Source of the DNA: Isoetes taiwanensis
Taxonomy: Eukaryota > Streptophyta > Lycopodiopsida > Isoetales > Isoetaceae
Length of the DNA stretch: 64,000 nt
Direction: 5' to 3'
Assembly (NCBI GenBank): GCA_021234155.1
Contig: JAJEKV010000100.1
Location: 2,516,116 to 2,580,115 of the forward strand
Numbering within the stretch: position 1 is the first letter of the stretch; each line of letters begins with the position of its first letter. The notes under the pieces were generated by a model. It saw nothing but the letters and a program-made list of their open reading frames with translations, did not search any database and had not been told where the DNA came from. Both the position numbers and the translations under genes were made by a program. Shown here in pieces: positions 34,414-45,623 of the stretch.

Positions 34414-36299
34414 TGTATGAATTTATTATTGCATTGTTACAGGGTATTTTATGAATATACAAATGAAATTCAAGCTCCTTTCTTCATGGCTTTTCGATGT
34501 GCAAAAATTATGCTCAAACCTGAAAATGGAGGCAAAGAATTGACAATCATTTGCATTCTTTAAGTTATCACTTGATATCATACTTCTTGCTACATTTCTA
34601 GCAACTTAACAACATATATAGGTATATTAGAAAGCAGAGTACTCTCTAGTTGGATTTAGACGTGGTCTCGCTGTCCAAAGTTTGCTGCTCAAAACATTGG
34701 CTCTCCATTGAGTGGGTAACATAACTTTGATAGCTTCAGTTTGGAGATTGGAGATCAAGTCACTGTGGAGAAGTTCTGAGAGCATCTGTCGCTATTTGTT
34801 ACTTACTACAGATATCCAAGAGTCAGTTTATGGATTTCTCAACCTTTGTTGCTAAAATAAATTTTTGCTAAAATAAATTACGTTCGTGACAGTGTGGTGG
34901 GGGTACGACTCTACTAAACTTTTTCGTGGCATTATATTTTGACTTATGTTGATGAGGCAACCCATGCGTCTTCCACAACAAACTCTCTGACTCGTGGCAC
35001 CATCACTCGGGTCACCAGTAGAAAACATTAATCATGCCACCAATAGCTAACATAGCAAACATTAGAATGGCTTAAATTAGAACAAATTCAAATGTTCACA
35101 TGTACCGTCAAACCAAGAAGTGAGTCAGTTGGGAAGAGAAATGTTCGCGCCGGCCTTGGCCGCCGCTATAAATTTCTTGTATAGGTAATCTTATGCCTCC
35201 TTTACATATACACTTGGAAACGCATTGAGCGTAACATTTACATTATATTTTCCATCATTTGCCACATCCATTCAGCCACTCTCATCCCAGTTGTTTAAGA
35301 TAGTGTTACTTGACTTGTCCATGCCATCTCAGTTATTTTAGATATTACTACATGGCTTGTGTTCCAAGTATTCTATATGTTGGGGGTTTTTGCTTGGGGT
35401 CAGGTAGTCGGTTGTTGTTCACACATTTACTATGGTAAGTCCCTTTGTAGCATTATTTTACAACTATTGACTTTTAATGGTTGTTCTTATGGGTGATACC
35501 AGGGGGTCTCTTCTTGTTTTCACAAGGCCATCAATTTAATTGCCTCATCATTTATGCATCTAGAGCTGCATTGACATTGCTAGGAGTAATGGGACCTACT
35601 TTTGGAGGTTTCTTGTCTTAGAATGAGATCCATGGAAACATTTTCTGCATCATATGGTGGCTACTTCATTTTGCCTAGATAAATGCATCTTTTCTCTATG
35701 TTAAATGATTTTTATTCTATTGGAATTGGTTCTTTATTGGCTATTCTAGCCTAGGGATATGCCATATCCTATATGTTTGGTGTTTTTTTTTCTAACTTTC
35801 TTCTAGCTGAGATGTTCACTTGACGAACTTGCCTCCTGGCTCTAGGTTGATGGACCGATATTTCTGCTACCATTTCATCATGTGGTGGCTCACTCAATTT
35901 TATCTAGCTACATGAATGTGGGTATTTTTCCATTTTCTATAGAGGGATTGGCTATTTATCCTGAATTGACTCTTCTAGACTGTGTAGAGATATGCCCTCA
36001 ATAGCAACAATGTAGAGACCATGTCTTGTGTCTTGTGTCTTGTGTTTTGTGTTTTGTGTTTTGTCGGAGTGTCTTGTGTTCCTTCTTTTCGCATTGACTT
36101 CGGATACATCTAACCTACCCATAACCATAACTTTGGTTAACATTGCATTTGCTTACCCCTTCATTTTTTTTTGTTAGGCCTAAGGCTATTGTAATGGCTT
36201 TCCATCTTGTTTTGGTTCAGGGGATCCATTTCAACCCATTATCTATATTTGCATTTAATTTTGTGTTCGGTATATTATCATTCACATTTTTTCTTATTG
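34414..36299. other. Intergenic, no gene seen
   Basis: No gene is recognised. A (TCTTGTG)n/(TTTTGTG)n microsatellite lies at 36026-36063. Confidence 0.4.
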
Positions 36300-39200
36300 G
36301 AACCCTTCTATTCTATTAGCTGCTTGTCATTTACAAATATTCATTTGACCCTTTTTATCTGAGTCCCTTCTGCTTCTCTCACGTTGATCCTCTATTTTGA
36401 AACCCTATGTTTCTCAACCCATTCAATTAATGCATCGTTATTATTTCCGACCATACGTATGGCCCTAGCTTTATTCATACTACGTCTCGTCATTGTATTT
36501 TCATTTGCCCTTTTCCACTATATTTCTCACCCCTTGCACTCCACCCTGACCTAGGCACTTTGACCTCCATCTTCTCCTTTTCATTGGCCATAATCTCACC
36601 TTTGACCTCATTTTTGCTCGATTTACTGTGATTCACATTAACCTTCATCTCAATTTTTCATCTTAACCTTGCTCTTGAGTTGCGCTAACATGTCTACAAC
36701 CTCTTCCTCAATCTCGTCCCTCGTTTGTCAGAGTATTATTCATTTGGGGCATTTTGTCATGGTTTTAGGCATGTGGTATTATTTTTCTTATGACATCCAC
36801 ACACATTTCTCTGCTGCTAACCTGAACCAGACTTTTACACCCTCGCTCTCCTATTCTTGTTCCAAACCATTGTATAGATCTTATGACCCTCTTTGCTAGG
36901 GGCAACCAAGTCCTATTTGGCACCTTGTAGTTTAGCGTCGTGTTCTTGAAATTGTTCTTTACAGTTTTTCGGTTTTCTGGCCCTATCATTAGACGTCATT
37001 TGCATATTTGCTATTTAGCTTTCTCTGGATACGCCGAATATTGCGTTTGGCACTCCCTTATACTCATTCAACCTTTGACATTCTTCTCTTTGCCATGTTT
37101 TTTGCAATTTGTCATGTTTTGCATTTGAGAGCTCCTTTGCAATATATTTATCCTTTGAAGCCTCTTCACCTCGTTGTTTTAGACTTCATGTAGTATTCTC
37201 ATATTGTATATTCTTTCCTTGATTTTAAGTTATGGGGAGCTTCATCCATTATTTTGCCTTGCTAACTCGATCATTCTTTGTCTTCTGCTTTCTGTCGGTA
37301 TATAATCTAATGAGGTTTTGGGGATTATAGCATTGTTCATGTTGTTATTGAGGCGATCGTGTTTTAGACTTTTTCTGGCAGTTGGGGTGGTTATTTTCTT
37401 GTTGCATTTGTTTCATTGGCTTGCATTCCTCTTTTCTCGTATTTATGCTTGAGCTTAAAACATATAACTTTGTTGTCTTTTTCGGAAACATTGCTCTGAA
37501 ATTGTCATTTTGTTGGCGATTGTCATTTATCATGTAACATTGCAGCTTCGCGAAGTTGTATTCTCTGTTCTTGAACATGGGTGACATGTCATGTTGTTAG
37601 GTGGTTTTTCCATTTTTTACGGACTCGTATAGCACCAATTTTATAGATTTGGGTGATCCTTTGTTTATGTTAGCTCCACTTTGTCATATTTGCAGTAGGC
37701 TTCTCTTTCCGTGCATCGCTTTACTCACAATATATAACATTACATGTGGTTTCCTTTCCTTTAACATGTACATTCCCTCATTTGCTTTCTTATTGCAGAC
37801 CATCTGTACAGCCCTAGCTTTGCTAACAATATGTCCTTCTACGTAGTCATTCTGCCATATGGCTAACCTCCTTGCACTCCTCTGTGACCTTGCCACTGTT
37901 GACTTTCGTTTCCTCTTTTCTCTTGGCCATAACCTCACCTTGACTTTGACCTCACATTTGCCATAAATTGCTTGTGCATAGCCATCCTACTTTTCTTCAA
38001 ACTTAAGCCTCGTTTTTCTTGATCCATGATGTGATCCAAATTTAACTTCACTTTCATCTCCCTTGACCTTCCTCTTGATTGGTACTGGCATGTCTGCCAC
38101 TTCTCCCTCAACCTCTTCATACTAATAGTGCTATTCATATTGCAGCATCCATTCCTCGCTCCAAATGTCGTATTATTTTCCTTATGACCTCTCATTTAAC
38201 ACTATCATTTCTCTTTTATTCAACATTCACATATTGTTTAAAAAATGCATTGCATTGCATTTTTTGTCGCAAGCACGTCCTATTTGGCAAATTCTAGTTT
38301 GGCATCGTGTTCTTGAAGTTCTTTAGCATTCTAGGTTTTTCCGGCGTTATCATTATACATCATTGGCATATTTGCTATTTGGCTTTATCTAGATATGATG
38401 CATATTGCGTTTGGCACCGCATTGAGATTTTGCGACATGGGTTTCTATTGGATCATCTTTCGTTTTTATGCTTATCTTTATCTAGATGTGGAGTATCTTA
38501 CGTTGTTGTACACAAGGTGTTATATTGGGCACATTCTAATTTTGTGCATGGTGCTGGTTCTGCATGATTATAGTTATCTCGGAAAATCCATTTTTAGCTG
38601 TCTATTGCACTTATAGTGGATCTTTTTCGATTTATTTTTTCCGTTTCGGCACTTTCTTATTGATCCCCCATGGGATTGTAAAGCATGTGAATGTCCTAAT
38701 TTTTCATATCATTCTATCGTCATTATGTTTTCATGTCGTCATTTGCATCACTTGTCATACGGCTAACCTCCTTACCTTTCCCCCTCATCCTGCACTTTCG
38801 GCTTCCATCTCTTCTATGTCTATCACCTTCCCTTTGATGTAGACCCTCCATTTTACTCTTCATGCGACAATGGCCATTTTATCATTCTCTCGTCTTGAGC
38901 CTCTTTATGTCTGCCACCTCTAACTTTACCTCATCCCTTTTGTCTCTACATGCTGCTTATTTCATTTGTTTAAGGTTTCGTCATACTCCTCATCTTCGGG
39001 CTTATGTTCAGGATTCTTCACCTTCCTCTTGACTTTGTGCTCCCGTGTCTGCGACCTCTACCTCAACCTCAACTAGACTTCTTGTTGATGTCAACCTCAT
39101 TTTTTCTTGACATTACTCTGAGGTGGATCATTCTGTTGGTGTTTGTCATGCATCTGGTAAGCTTCGCGAAGTTGCTTTTTATGTTATTCGCTGTGGTTGA

Positions 39201-39400
39201 CATTTCATGTTCTTAGTTTGGTCTTTTCAATATTGTTCTTACAACCTTGGGCAGATTACACACTTTTTGCTAACCCTTTGTTCTTGTTAGCTCCTTGATC
39301 ATATCACTACCCTCATGAATTCCACTCTCACCTTGGCACTCTTGATATTCATCTTCCTTTATTTGGTTTATAGTTTGACGACGTCATGTGGCTCTTGATA
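36300..39400. repeat. Three diverged tandem units of ~1.4 kb, pyrimidine-rich on +
   Basis: Blocks recur in order. One containing CCCTAGCTTT...TTGGCCATAA[T/C]CTCACC...TGACCTCA lies at about 36470-36780 and 37810-38220, with a looser third copy at 38740-39090. One containing CGTGTTCTTGAA...CATTTGCATATTTGCTATTT lies at 36930-37060 and 38300-38420. One containing GCTTCGCGAAGTTG lies at 37545 and 39170. The + strand is strongly T/C-rich, so many incidental open frames arise. No domain is seen on either strand. Confidence 0.6.
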
Positions 39401-39980
39401 TTTTTTGTTGTCAATTTAATTAACTTTAACGTCGTTTTATGTTGTCTTGTGGCAGCTACCTCTCGCTTATTTACCCCCCAGGAGGTCCCCGGGTTCCTCC
39501 TCTATTGTCCCTTTGGTGTTTTCCTCCCGCGCCCAGCCCCCCTCACGGCTTCTATAGCTATATTTCGCCGCTTTGTTGCTTGGTGCTATCTACATTCTGT
39601 TTCATATCTCCCTGCTTTCCCCTTTGTCGTCGCGGCCTTTTTCACCTCTCTTCATCGTCCTGGTATGTCTTCCTCATCAATTACTTCGGCCTCGGCAGCG
39701 ATATCCTTTTTCGTCCAAAATTTTTTAACCTTCCAACCTCCGCTGTTTTACCTCTATCGTCCTTGGCTCGTCAATCTACCTCTCGTCAGTCCCATGCCCC
39801 ACACCTCTCTTCCCCTTCTGCCTCAGCATGTATGCTCTATTATGTTCGTGCACATAGTCTCTCCCTCTCGCTAGGTAGTTTGCGATGTCGCTCGACATTT
39901 AGACGTTTCCCGTCGGCTGGACTTGTAGATAAGGAAGTTCTCTGGTAGTCGGCCGGTTTTGTGTCCTTTGCAAGTCCCTT

Positions 39981-40023
39981 CCCAGAATAGCATCGATCCG
40001 AGCCCTCGGATCGTTATTCTGGG
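39981..40023. repeat. Junction hairpin of the subfamily B element
   Basis: CCCAGAATA (39981-39989) pairs perfectly with TATTCTGGG (40015-40023); CGATCCGAG (39994-40002) pairs perfectly with CTCGGATCG (40005-40013). In subfamily A the outer arms have different sequence (CCCATTCTAGAAT with ATTCTAGAATGGG) but still pair. Confidence 0.8.
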
Positions 40024-40183
40024 ATGGGACGAGCAGCTATATATGTGCTCGTCCTTCTTGTGGCTCATTAACGGCGTCTTTTCACAGCAGCATCTCTTTC
40101 CTTGTCCATTGCTTCCCACCCTACCTGCCCTTATATGTTATTTTGAGTTCGTCTATTGTTTATATGTTTTTGTTCAGTTTTGA

Positions 40184-40660
40184 CCACCCGTTGGGTGATG
40201 TTTAAATTATTTTCCACCCCAAGGGTGATGCTATCTATATTCTTCCCACCCGTTGGGTGATGCTCGATGATCTCCACTTGTTGGTGATGCTATTTTTTTC
40301 TTTTTCCACTTAACGGGTGACTTTTCATCTATTTTTGGTTCATGCACTCTTTGTTGTTGTCCACCTTAGGTGTTGCTATAATAATGTTTTCTTTAATAAT
40401 GTTTTTCTTTTTTCGGCATTATACCGCATTCTCCACCTGCGGGTGATGCTGTTTATTTCCACCTCGAGGGTGACGCATATTTCTTTTCACATGATTGTTA
40501 TCCACCCATTGGGTGACGCTTTTCTCCACCCTATGGGTGATGCTATCTCCACCTGTGGGTGATGCTGTTTATTTCCACCTCGAGGGTAACGTATATTTCT
40601 TTTTACATAATTGTTCTCCACCCGTTGGGTGATGTTGTTCTCCACCCTATTGGGTGATGC
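40184..40660. repeat. Array of 14 small CCACC...GGTG hairpins
   Basis: Fourteen units of the form (T)CCACCC-NNN-GGGTGATGC occur every 20-70 bp. Arms vary together: CCACCCGTTGGGTG, CCACCCTATGGGTG, CCACCTCGAGGGTG, CCACCTGCGGGTG and CCACCTTAGGTG all fold back. Spacers are T-rich. Confidence 0.85.
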
Positions 40661-40839
40661 TCTCTTTTTCTGCTACATGTTTGATTTTCTCTATTCTATT
40701 CTAACCATTCACGGGTGTTTTTTAGAGTTCTTTATGTTGCTTGCAGGTTTTATGCCATCTTTCGAGGTCCTGCTTTTTTCGGCTTCGCCATCGACCCATC
40801 TCCTTCGGTTCTCCAGGCAACACATTCAAGGTTGCTGAC

Positions 40840-40910
40840 GACCATTTCTCATTAAGGTTTTCCTCGAAAACCCGAAAGGGCGGGGTTTTTTATCCCGATG
40901 AGAAGTTGTC
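40840..40910. repeat. Conserved stem-loop, copy B
   Basis: TTCTCAT (40846-40852) pairs with ATGAGAA (40898-40904), extended by partly paired flanks (GACCAT with GTTGTC). The enclosed core with CCCGAAAGGG is nearly identical to copy A at 6582-6617, where the stem reads TTATCAC/GTGATAA. Confidence 0.65.
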
Positions 40911-41509
40911 ACCATTACCCTTCTATACTGCCTATGCACATTTCTTTCGTTTTCTGGGGTAGCCCGATATTGTTCCTATGGTCGGCTTACCCTCTCTATT
41001 CTTCAAACATTGTATACTGCTGCTGTGATGAATGACAAGCCTATCTCTCAGAATCGCCTTTCTTCCTGCCCATGGCTGCACCTAAGGCTCGAAGCTCTCC
41101 CGACTACAAAGGTTGGTTATTTGTTGCAAGAAACGTCTGCAACCACACTATAATGATGTGCTCTTGACCGACTTAGGATGCAAAGTGCCAGCCAAAGCAA
41201 GGGATAAAAACTCAGCATAAAAATTTTTTGCAGGCCACCACAGCTAGGCTCTTTGAATCCATCCTTTAGAATGCAGCTTGTCTGTGGCTTCATGGTGGAG
41301 CCCCGCATACAAGACATGGAAGCTTCTGAAGATTTTAATTTAGAAGAAAAATATAGCTTGTGCAAGGATTTAACCGTTCTAGTTGTATGTTGTAGATTCT
41401 TCCGCCCTCTGCCATAGCCGGAAAAAAGCCACAGAAAAAATATCGCCAAGTTTGAAACTAATCATGTCCCCTGTTTTTGAATAAGATCAAGTTCTTGACC
41501 TATGGCAAC

Positions 41510-41729
41510 AAGCTTTGCAGCTGGGTTCTAGCTTGAGGAACAAAGGCAGATGTTTGGCATGATACTTCTGGATTTGTGGGTTCAAATCCCATAAGAATGG
41601 TGCTGGTCACGTTTTAACATGTTGTAGCCTATAATTTTCTTGTGCACGGAATTGGCTTCCCCCTTTTCATTCCGGATTGTAGGGATATGCCATGTGTCAG
41701 CATACAAATCACTTTCAAAAAAAAAAAAA
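41510..41729 (+). mobile_element. Possible tRNA-derived SINE
   Basis: GGTTCAAATCC at about 41581-41591 is a perfect Pol III B box inside a T-arm-like GTGGGTTCAAATCCCAT. A weak A box (TAGCTTGAGG) lies 45 bp upstream, the tRNA spacing. About 130 bp later there is a 12-base A run (41717-41729). The A box, acceptor and anticodon stems are poor, and no target duplication was found. Confidence 0.35.
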
Positions 41730-44700
41730 CTAGCGGAAATGCAGGGTTGGGGTGAAGTTTAGGGTGGGGATAGAAAAGTTATATTCACGAAGCTTATTTT
41801 GACATAAATGGTCTAGTGGAGTTTATGTATTAAGACATGAACTGAAAGTTGCTTTGCGTAGAATTAATGCAAGCTATACATATAGAGGTGCGACAGGGAA
41901 AGAGTGTGAATTTTAGTGCTATGTGATAGGGCTATATGATGGCATTTAGATGGTATTGTGAATTTGAGTGTTATACGATAGGCTATACGATGACGTTATT
42001 GATCTATGTTGCTGAAGTTATTCGCGATTGATGAGTACACTATGGCGGTTTGTACGTATATGCAGTTTTTCCTGTTGGGTGGTTTTTGCAATTGTTGGAG
42101 AGACTTTGATACGAGCATTAAGACACGAACGGGGAGGTACTTAGAGGCATAGAATTAGTGTAACCTAGAATAAAACCCATAAACAACGTATAAAGCAACA
42201 TGAAAATGGGAAAAGAATCTAGAGAGTTCTATATTTAACATCCGTGCTTTAGTACATGCATAGTCATATGCATAGTCAATTTTTTTATGATTATGCATAT
42301 ATATGACAACACTAAATTGGTCTTCTTAGACCATTTGGTTTTGTGGACAATAGAGATCAATTTGATTCTCTACTTCTTTTTTCAGCAAGCAAACTCAAGC
42401 CCGATCCATAGAGGCAAGGAAGAGAATGATGGTATGTCCATCACAATTGATGTGCTATATAGTGCCACTGCTAGTACTTGCGAGGCGGCTAGCAAATTTA
42501 GATGCACCAGTTGCCATTCTTTGCAGCTCAAACTCATGCTATAAAATGATTCTGTAAGAATTAGATGGCTAAGCTGGCATTAAGATAGAGACTTTGGAAG
42601 TTGGACAGAATCATACAACCATCAACACACATAACCACAATGATGGAAGGTGTAAGGAGCAATTCTTATGGAAGAAACCAAGTTATCAAAGGTCATATGC
42701 CTTCTCCTGAGTGGCCTGAGTGATCCTTGATATGCTCTTGAATCGGGCGAGTAGGACAGCTAAATCATTTTCAAAGGAAATGCAAAATAGACCACATAGA
42801 ACAACAAAGAAAGGAATATACTTTGTCTTGCAAAATAACGGTCAAGTAATCTGGATTAGACATATCACATGGCCCTGTCGAGCTAACGTTGATGACCAGG
42901 TGCCATTTTATTCGCAGACGTAACATTATGATAATAACATTATGTGGCATGCTATGCTATGAATTTTTATACTGTCATTACTGTGTTAAAATGAATAGCT
43001 CTACGTACTGCTGTAGGTATCCAGATCGAAGGAAGGTCTGCCAAGTCAATCCTGCATGAACAAGCTGCTAGCAATCCAGTTCAACCATCAAATGGCCAAG
43101 GCTAAAATTTTGTCCAACATAAGCTCCAGCCTCAACAACATCAATCTGAGTGTTAATATGTTTAGTCTAAAGATTGGCTATCTGGACCGGCACAAAGTAT
43201 TCTCTGTTGCTTCCATGTTGCTCTTTGGTCCAGACTTAACAGGCTCAGGTTTTATAACTGCAGATTTTAATTTCTTTTCTCACCTCATTACCCAGAAATT
43301 ATTCACTTTATTATCTGTTCGTTCAGACAAATATTTTGATATAAGTGACCACCTGACAAATTCATGTGCATGTTTTATAATTCCATCATCCAACTTGCAT
43401 ATAAACTAGTGCTGCAATGAACCCAAATGTCCAAAAAACACAATGTGGAGATTCAGAATGGAATTCAAGGGCAACTCATTGCTCTTCTTTAGAGGACTTT
43501 TCTCATTTAGATCTGGATGCAGATAGTTCATCCATCTGATTCTTGCTAGAATGCTGCAACCCTGCACCAAAAATAAAAAATATTAGCTTTTATAGTTTGG
43601 ACTTTTGTAGAACTAACCTGCTTCTTTGGATGTGTGACATTGCCATACGTTGAAGCATACAAATTGTGAGCTTTCTTTATTTGTTTTCTAACTTTTAAAA
43701 CAATAATTCTGGCCCTTCTTTTCATCTCATAGAGTTTCATAGTGCAGGGAACCTAAGCCACAAGAATTGGTTCCTCCTGTATCAGGCATTCCTTCTGTTG
43801 TTTGAGATGAATTGTTGCCTTTTTTCTATGATCAAAATAATCCTCCTTATCATTGGAAGCCTAAAATGCGAGGTGTTTGGTAGACGAGCTCAAAGCCGCA
43901 GTAGTTCGTAAGCAAGCGAACCGACTTGTAGCTAGAGAAGAAGTGCAAAAAGTTGAGATAGATGCTAAAGTCAAAGGACATTAGAACTAAGAAGCTCCAT
44001 GTTTCTACAAGGGTATTGTTTCTAGCAATGGATCCTCTGCTCTAAACATAAAGAAGTTTGTGCTCAAGATTCCTTCCTAGCCTATTGTATTTGGACACGG
44101 AGAACATGTCCTTTCTTATGTTATTCACAAATAGATTTTCTAAGCGGATTAACTGATGGCTATATATAAAATATTGTTAACTACTATTAGCAACAATAGA
44201 AATCCAGTAGAAGAAGCTCAAAAAGGGTTACAGTGCCGTTCCATCTGAGTAATTTATATAGTGATAACTTGCTGAAAAAGAGGAAGCCTTTTTATATGTT
44301 TATCAAATAAGAGAATCCAAAGAAGACGATGCATCATGATTGAATTATATTAAGCAGATCAAATAACTGGGTATGATTGCCTATGGAGTTTGATCGGTTG
44401 TTTGCCTCAACCAAGGTAGCAAGAGCTTCAATACCAGTTTGATTCTAGTTCTACCACCCTATAAATATAAGACATGTTTTCTAGTGGGGTACCAGCTGCG
44501 TTCATAAGTAAAATTACTAAATCTTACATTCAGACTATAATGAGGCATCTGTAAACAAATATATGAAAGCAGCCAAGTCTATAAGGAATAGACATAGTAA
44601 GGAACTCTATGCAAAGACTTTAAACTATGATACCAATTGCAATGATTACATGCCTTTGGAATAGGTCATAGCAATATGATTGGAAGCTTGTCATAATATA

Positions 44701-45379
44701 CTAGATAGACATAATTATTATGCTCTCTCCATCTCACGGAGTCACATGATGAAACCTAACCGAAAAAAAATTGCAGACAACTGCATTCTTACCTTAAAGG
44801 AGAAGGTTACAAAGCCGTTTGTGTGCCTGGCAAATCAAGTAGCGAGGAACTTGAAGTAGACGAGCTAAGTCGCTAGAATCTCCAAAAGCTTGCATGCTTC
44901 AAGCCATAAGCTTCAAGCACAATTATATGCAAAATCCTAAACCCAAATCCTTCAAAAAGATGGATACGGCTGGGAAAACACCAACTCGATCCTGCAGCCT
45001 TGCAAGCCTGGGTGATTCAACAAAAATGCCGGTACTCAATTTCTTCTTCAGAGAAAAGGCACACTATGCTTTACCATGGATCAACATCATACATCCAACA
45101 GCCAACAAAGATCTTATGGCAACCAAAACCTATTCCAAGCACCATTATATGGATTTTGTATGTCTGTTTTTTAGCAAATGAATAACCCAGAAACACCAAT
45201 AGCCTCTTCCAAGTGAAAATAAGGCCAGCCCCTTTTCAAGACGATGAATGACATCCAGTCACCTCTGGGTCGGAATGGTTAGGGCCGCGACCTACCGAAG
45301 GAATTACCTGGGCTTTCTATTTTTCCTAGCCGTCGATTCAAAAACTAGGAGATCTAACGATTGAGATGAAAAAAAACTG
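41730..45379. other. Intergenic, no gene assigned
   Basis: Several short open frames (for example 43056-43409 and 44894-45181) lack any recognised domain or convincing splice partners. GTGTTATACGATAGGCTATA-type short duplications occur at 41910-41995. A 3' flank of an undetected gene cannot be excluded. Confidence 0.3.
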
Positions 45380-45536
45380 ACGTGGTATGCCACGTGGCAT
45401 AACTAGAATTGCAGCAAATCCGTCGCCTCAGGTTAGGCAACCCTGCTAAAAAAAAGCGACCCATTTCCATGTTTTTTTTGGGTCACCTCAGGTTAGGCAA
45501 CCCTTAAAAAAAAGCGACCCATTTTCATGTTTTTTT
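45380..45536 (+). promoter_or_regulatory. CCS upstream region: G-box palindrome and 60-bp tandem repeat
   Basis: ACGTGG-TATG-CCACGT (45380-45395) is a perfect palindrome containing a G-box (CACGTG, 45391-45396), a site for bZIP/bHLH factors. It lies about 230 bp before the CCS start codon. Just after it, CCTCAGGTTAGGCAACCC, an A run and GCGACCCATTT are repeated with a 60-bp period (45426-45479 and 45486-45536). The regulatory role is inferred. Confidence 0.5.
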
Positions 45537-45623
45537 GAAAGTAGTTGCATATTATTGGTCTCAAGAATTAGTGACAAAATCCTAGGCAAGGAAATGTGGA
45601 GGGGCTTTAGTTGATGTGAGAAA

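Larger units (their letters stand above)
39981..41060 (+). mobile_element. Uncharacterised hairpin-rich repeat element, subfamily B
   Basis: This begins with the junction hairpin (39981-40023), then a second hairpin (GGACGAGCA 40027-40035, TGCTCGTCC 40046-40054), the hairpin array (40184-40660), the conserved stem-loop (40840-40910), a GGGTAGCC...GGCTTACCC hairpin (about 40958-40992) and GATGAATGACAAGCCTATCT near 41028. The same order occurs in the 2956-6840 element. Just upstream, 39925-39975 matches the end block of subfamily A (AAGGAAGTTCTCT...GTAGTCGG...AAGTCCC), so this too may be an end-to-start junction. No protein domain is recognised. Confidence 0.6.

Noticed and set aside
39386-39948. 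162-169 residue + strand proteins
   Set aside because: Two overlapping frames in T/C-rich repeat sequence; compositional artefacts.
40184-40660. CRISPR-like array
   Set aside because: Repeats are short, palindromic and variable with irregular spacers in a plant genome; no cas genes.
41535-41600. Functional tRNA gene
   Set aside because: The B box is good, but the acceptor and anticodon stems do not pair. Better read as a possible SINE head.
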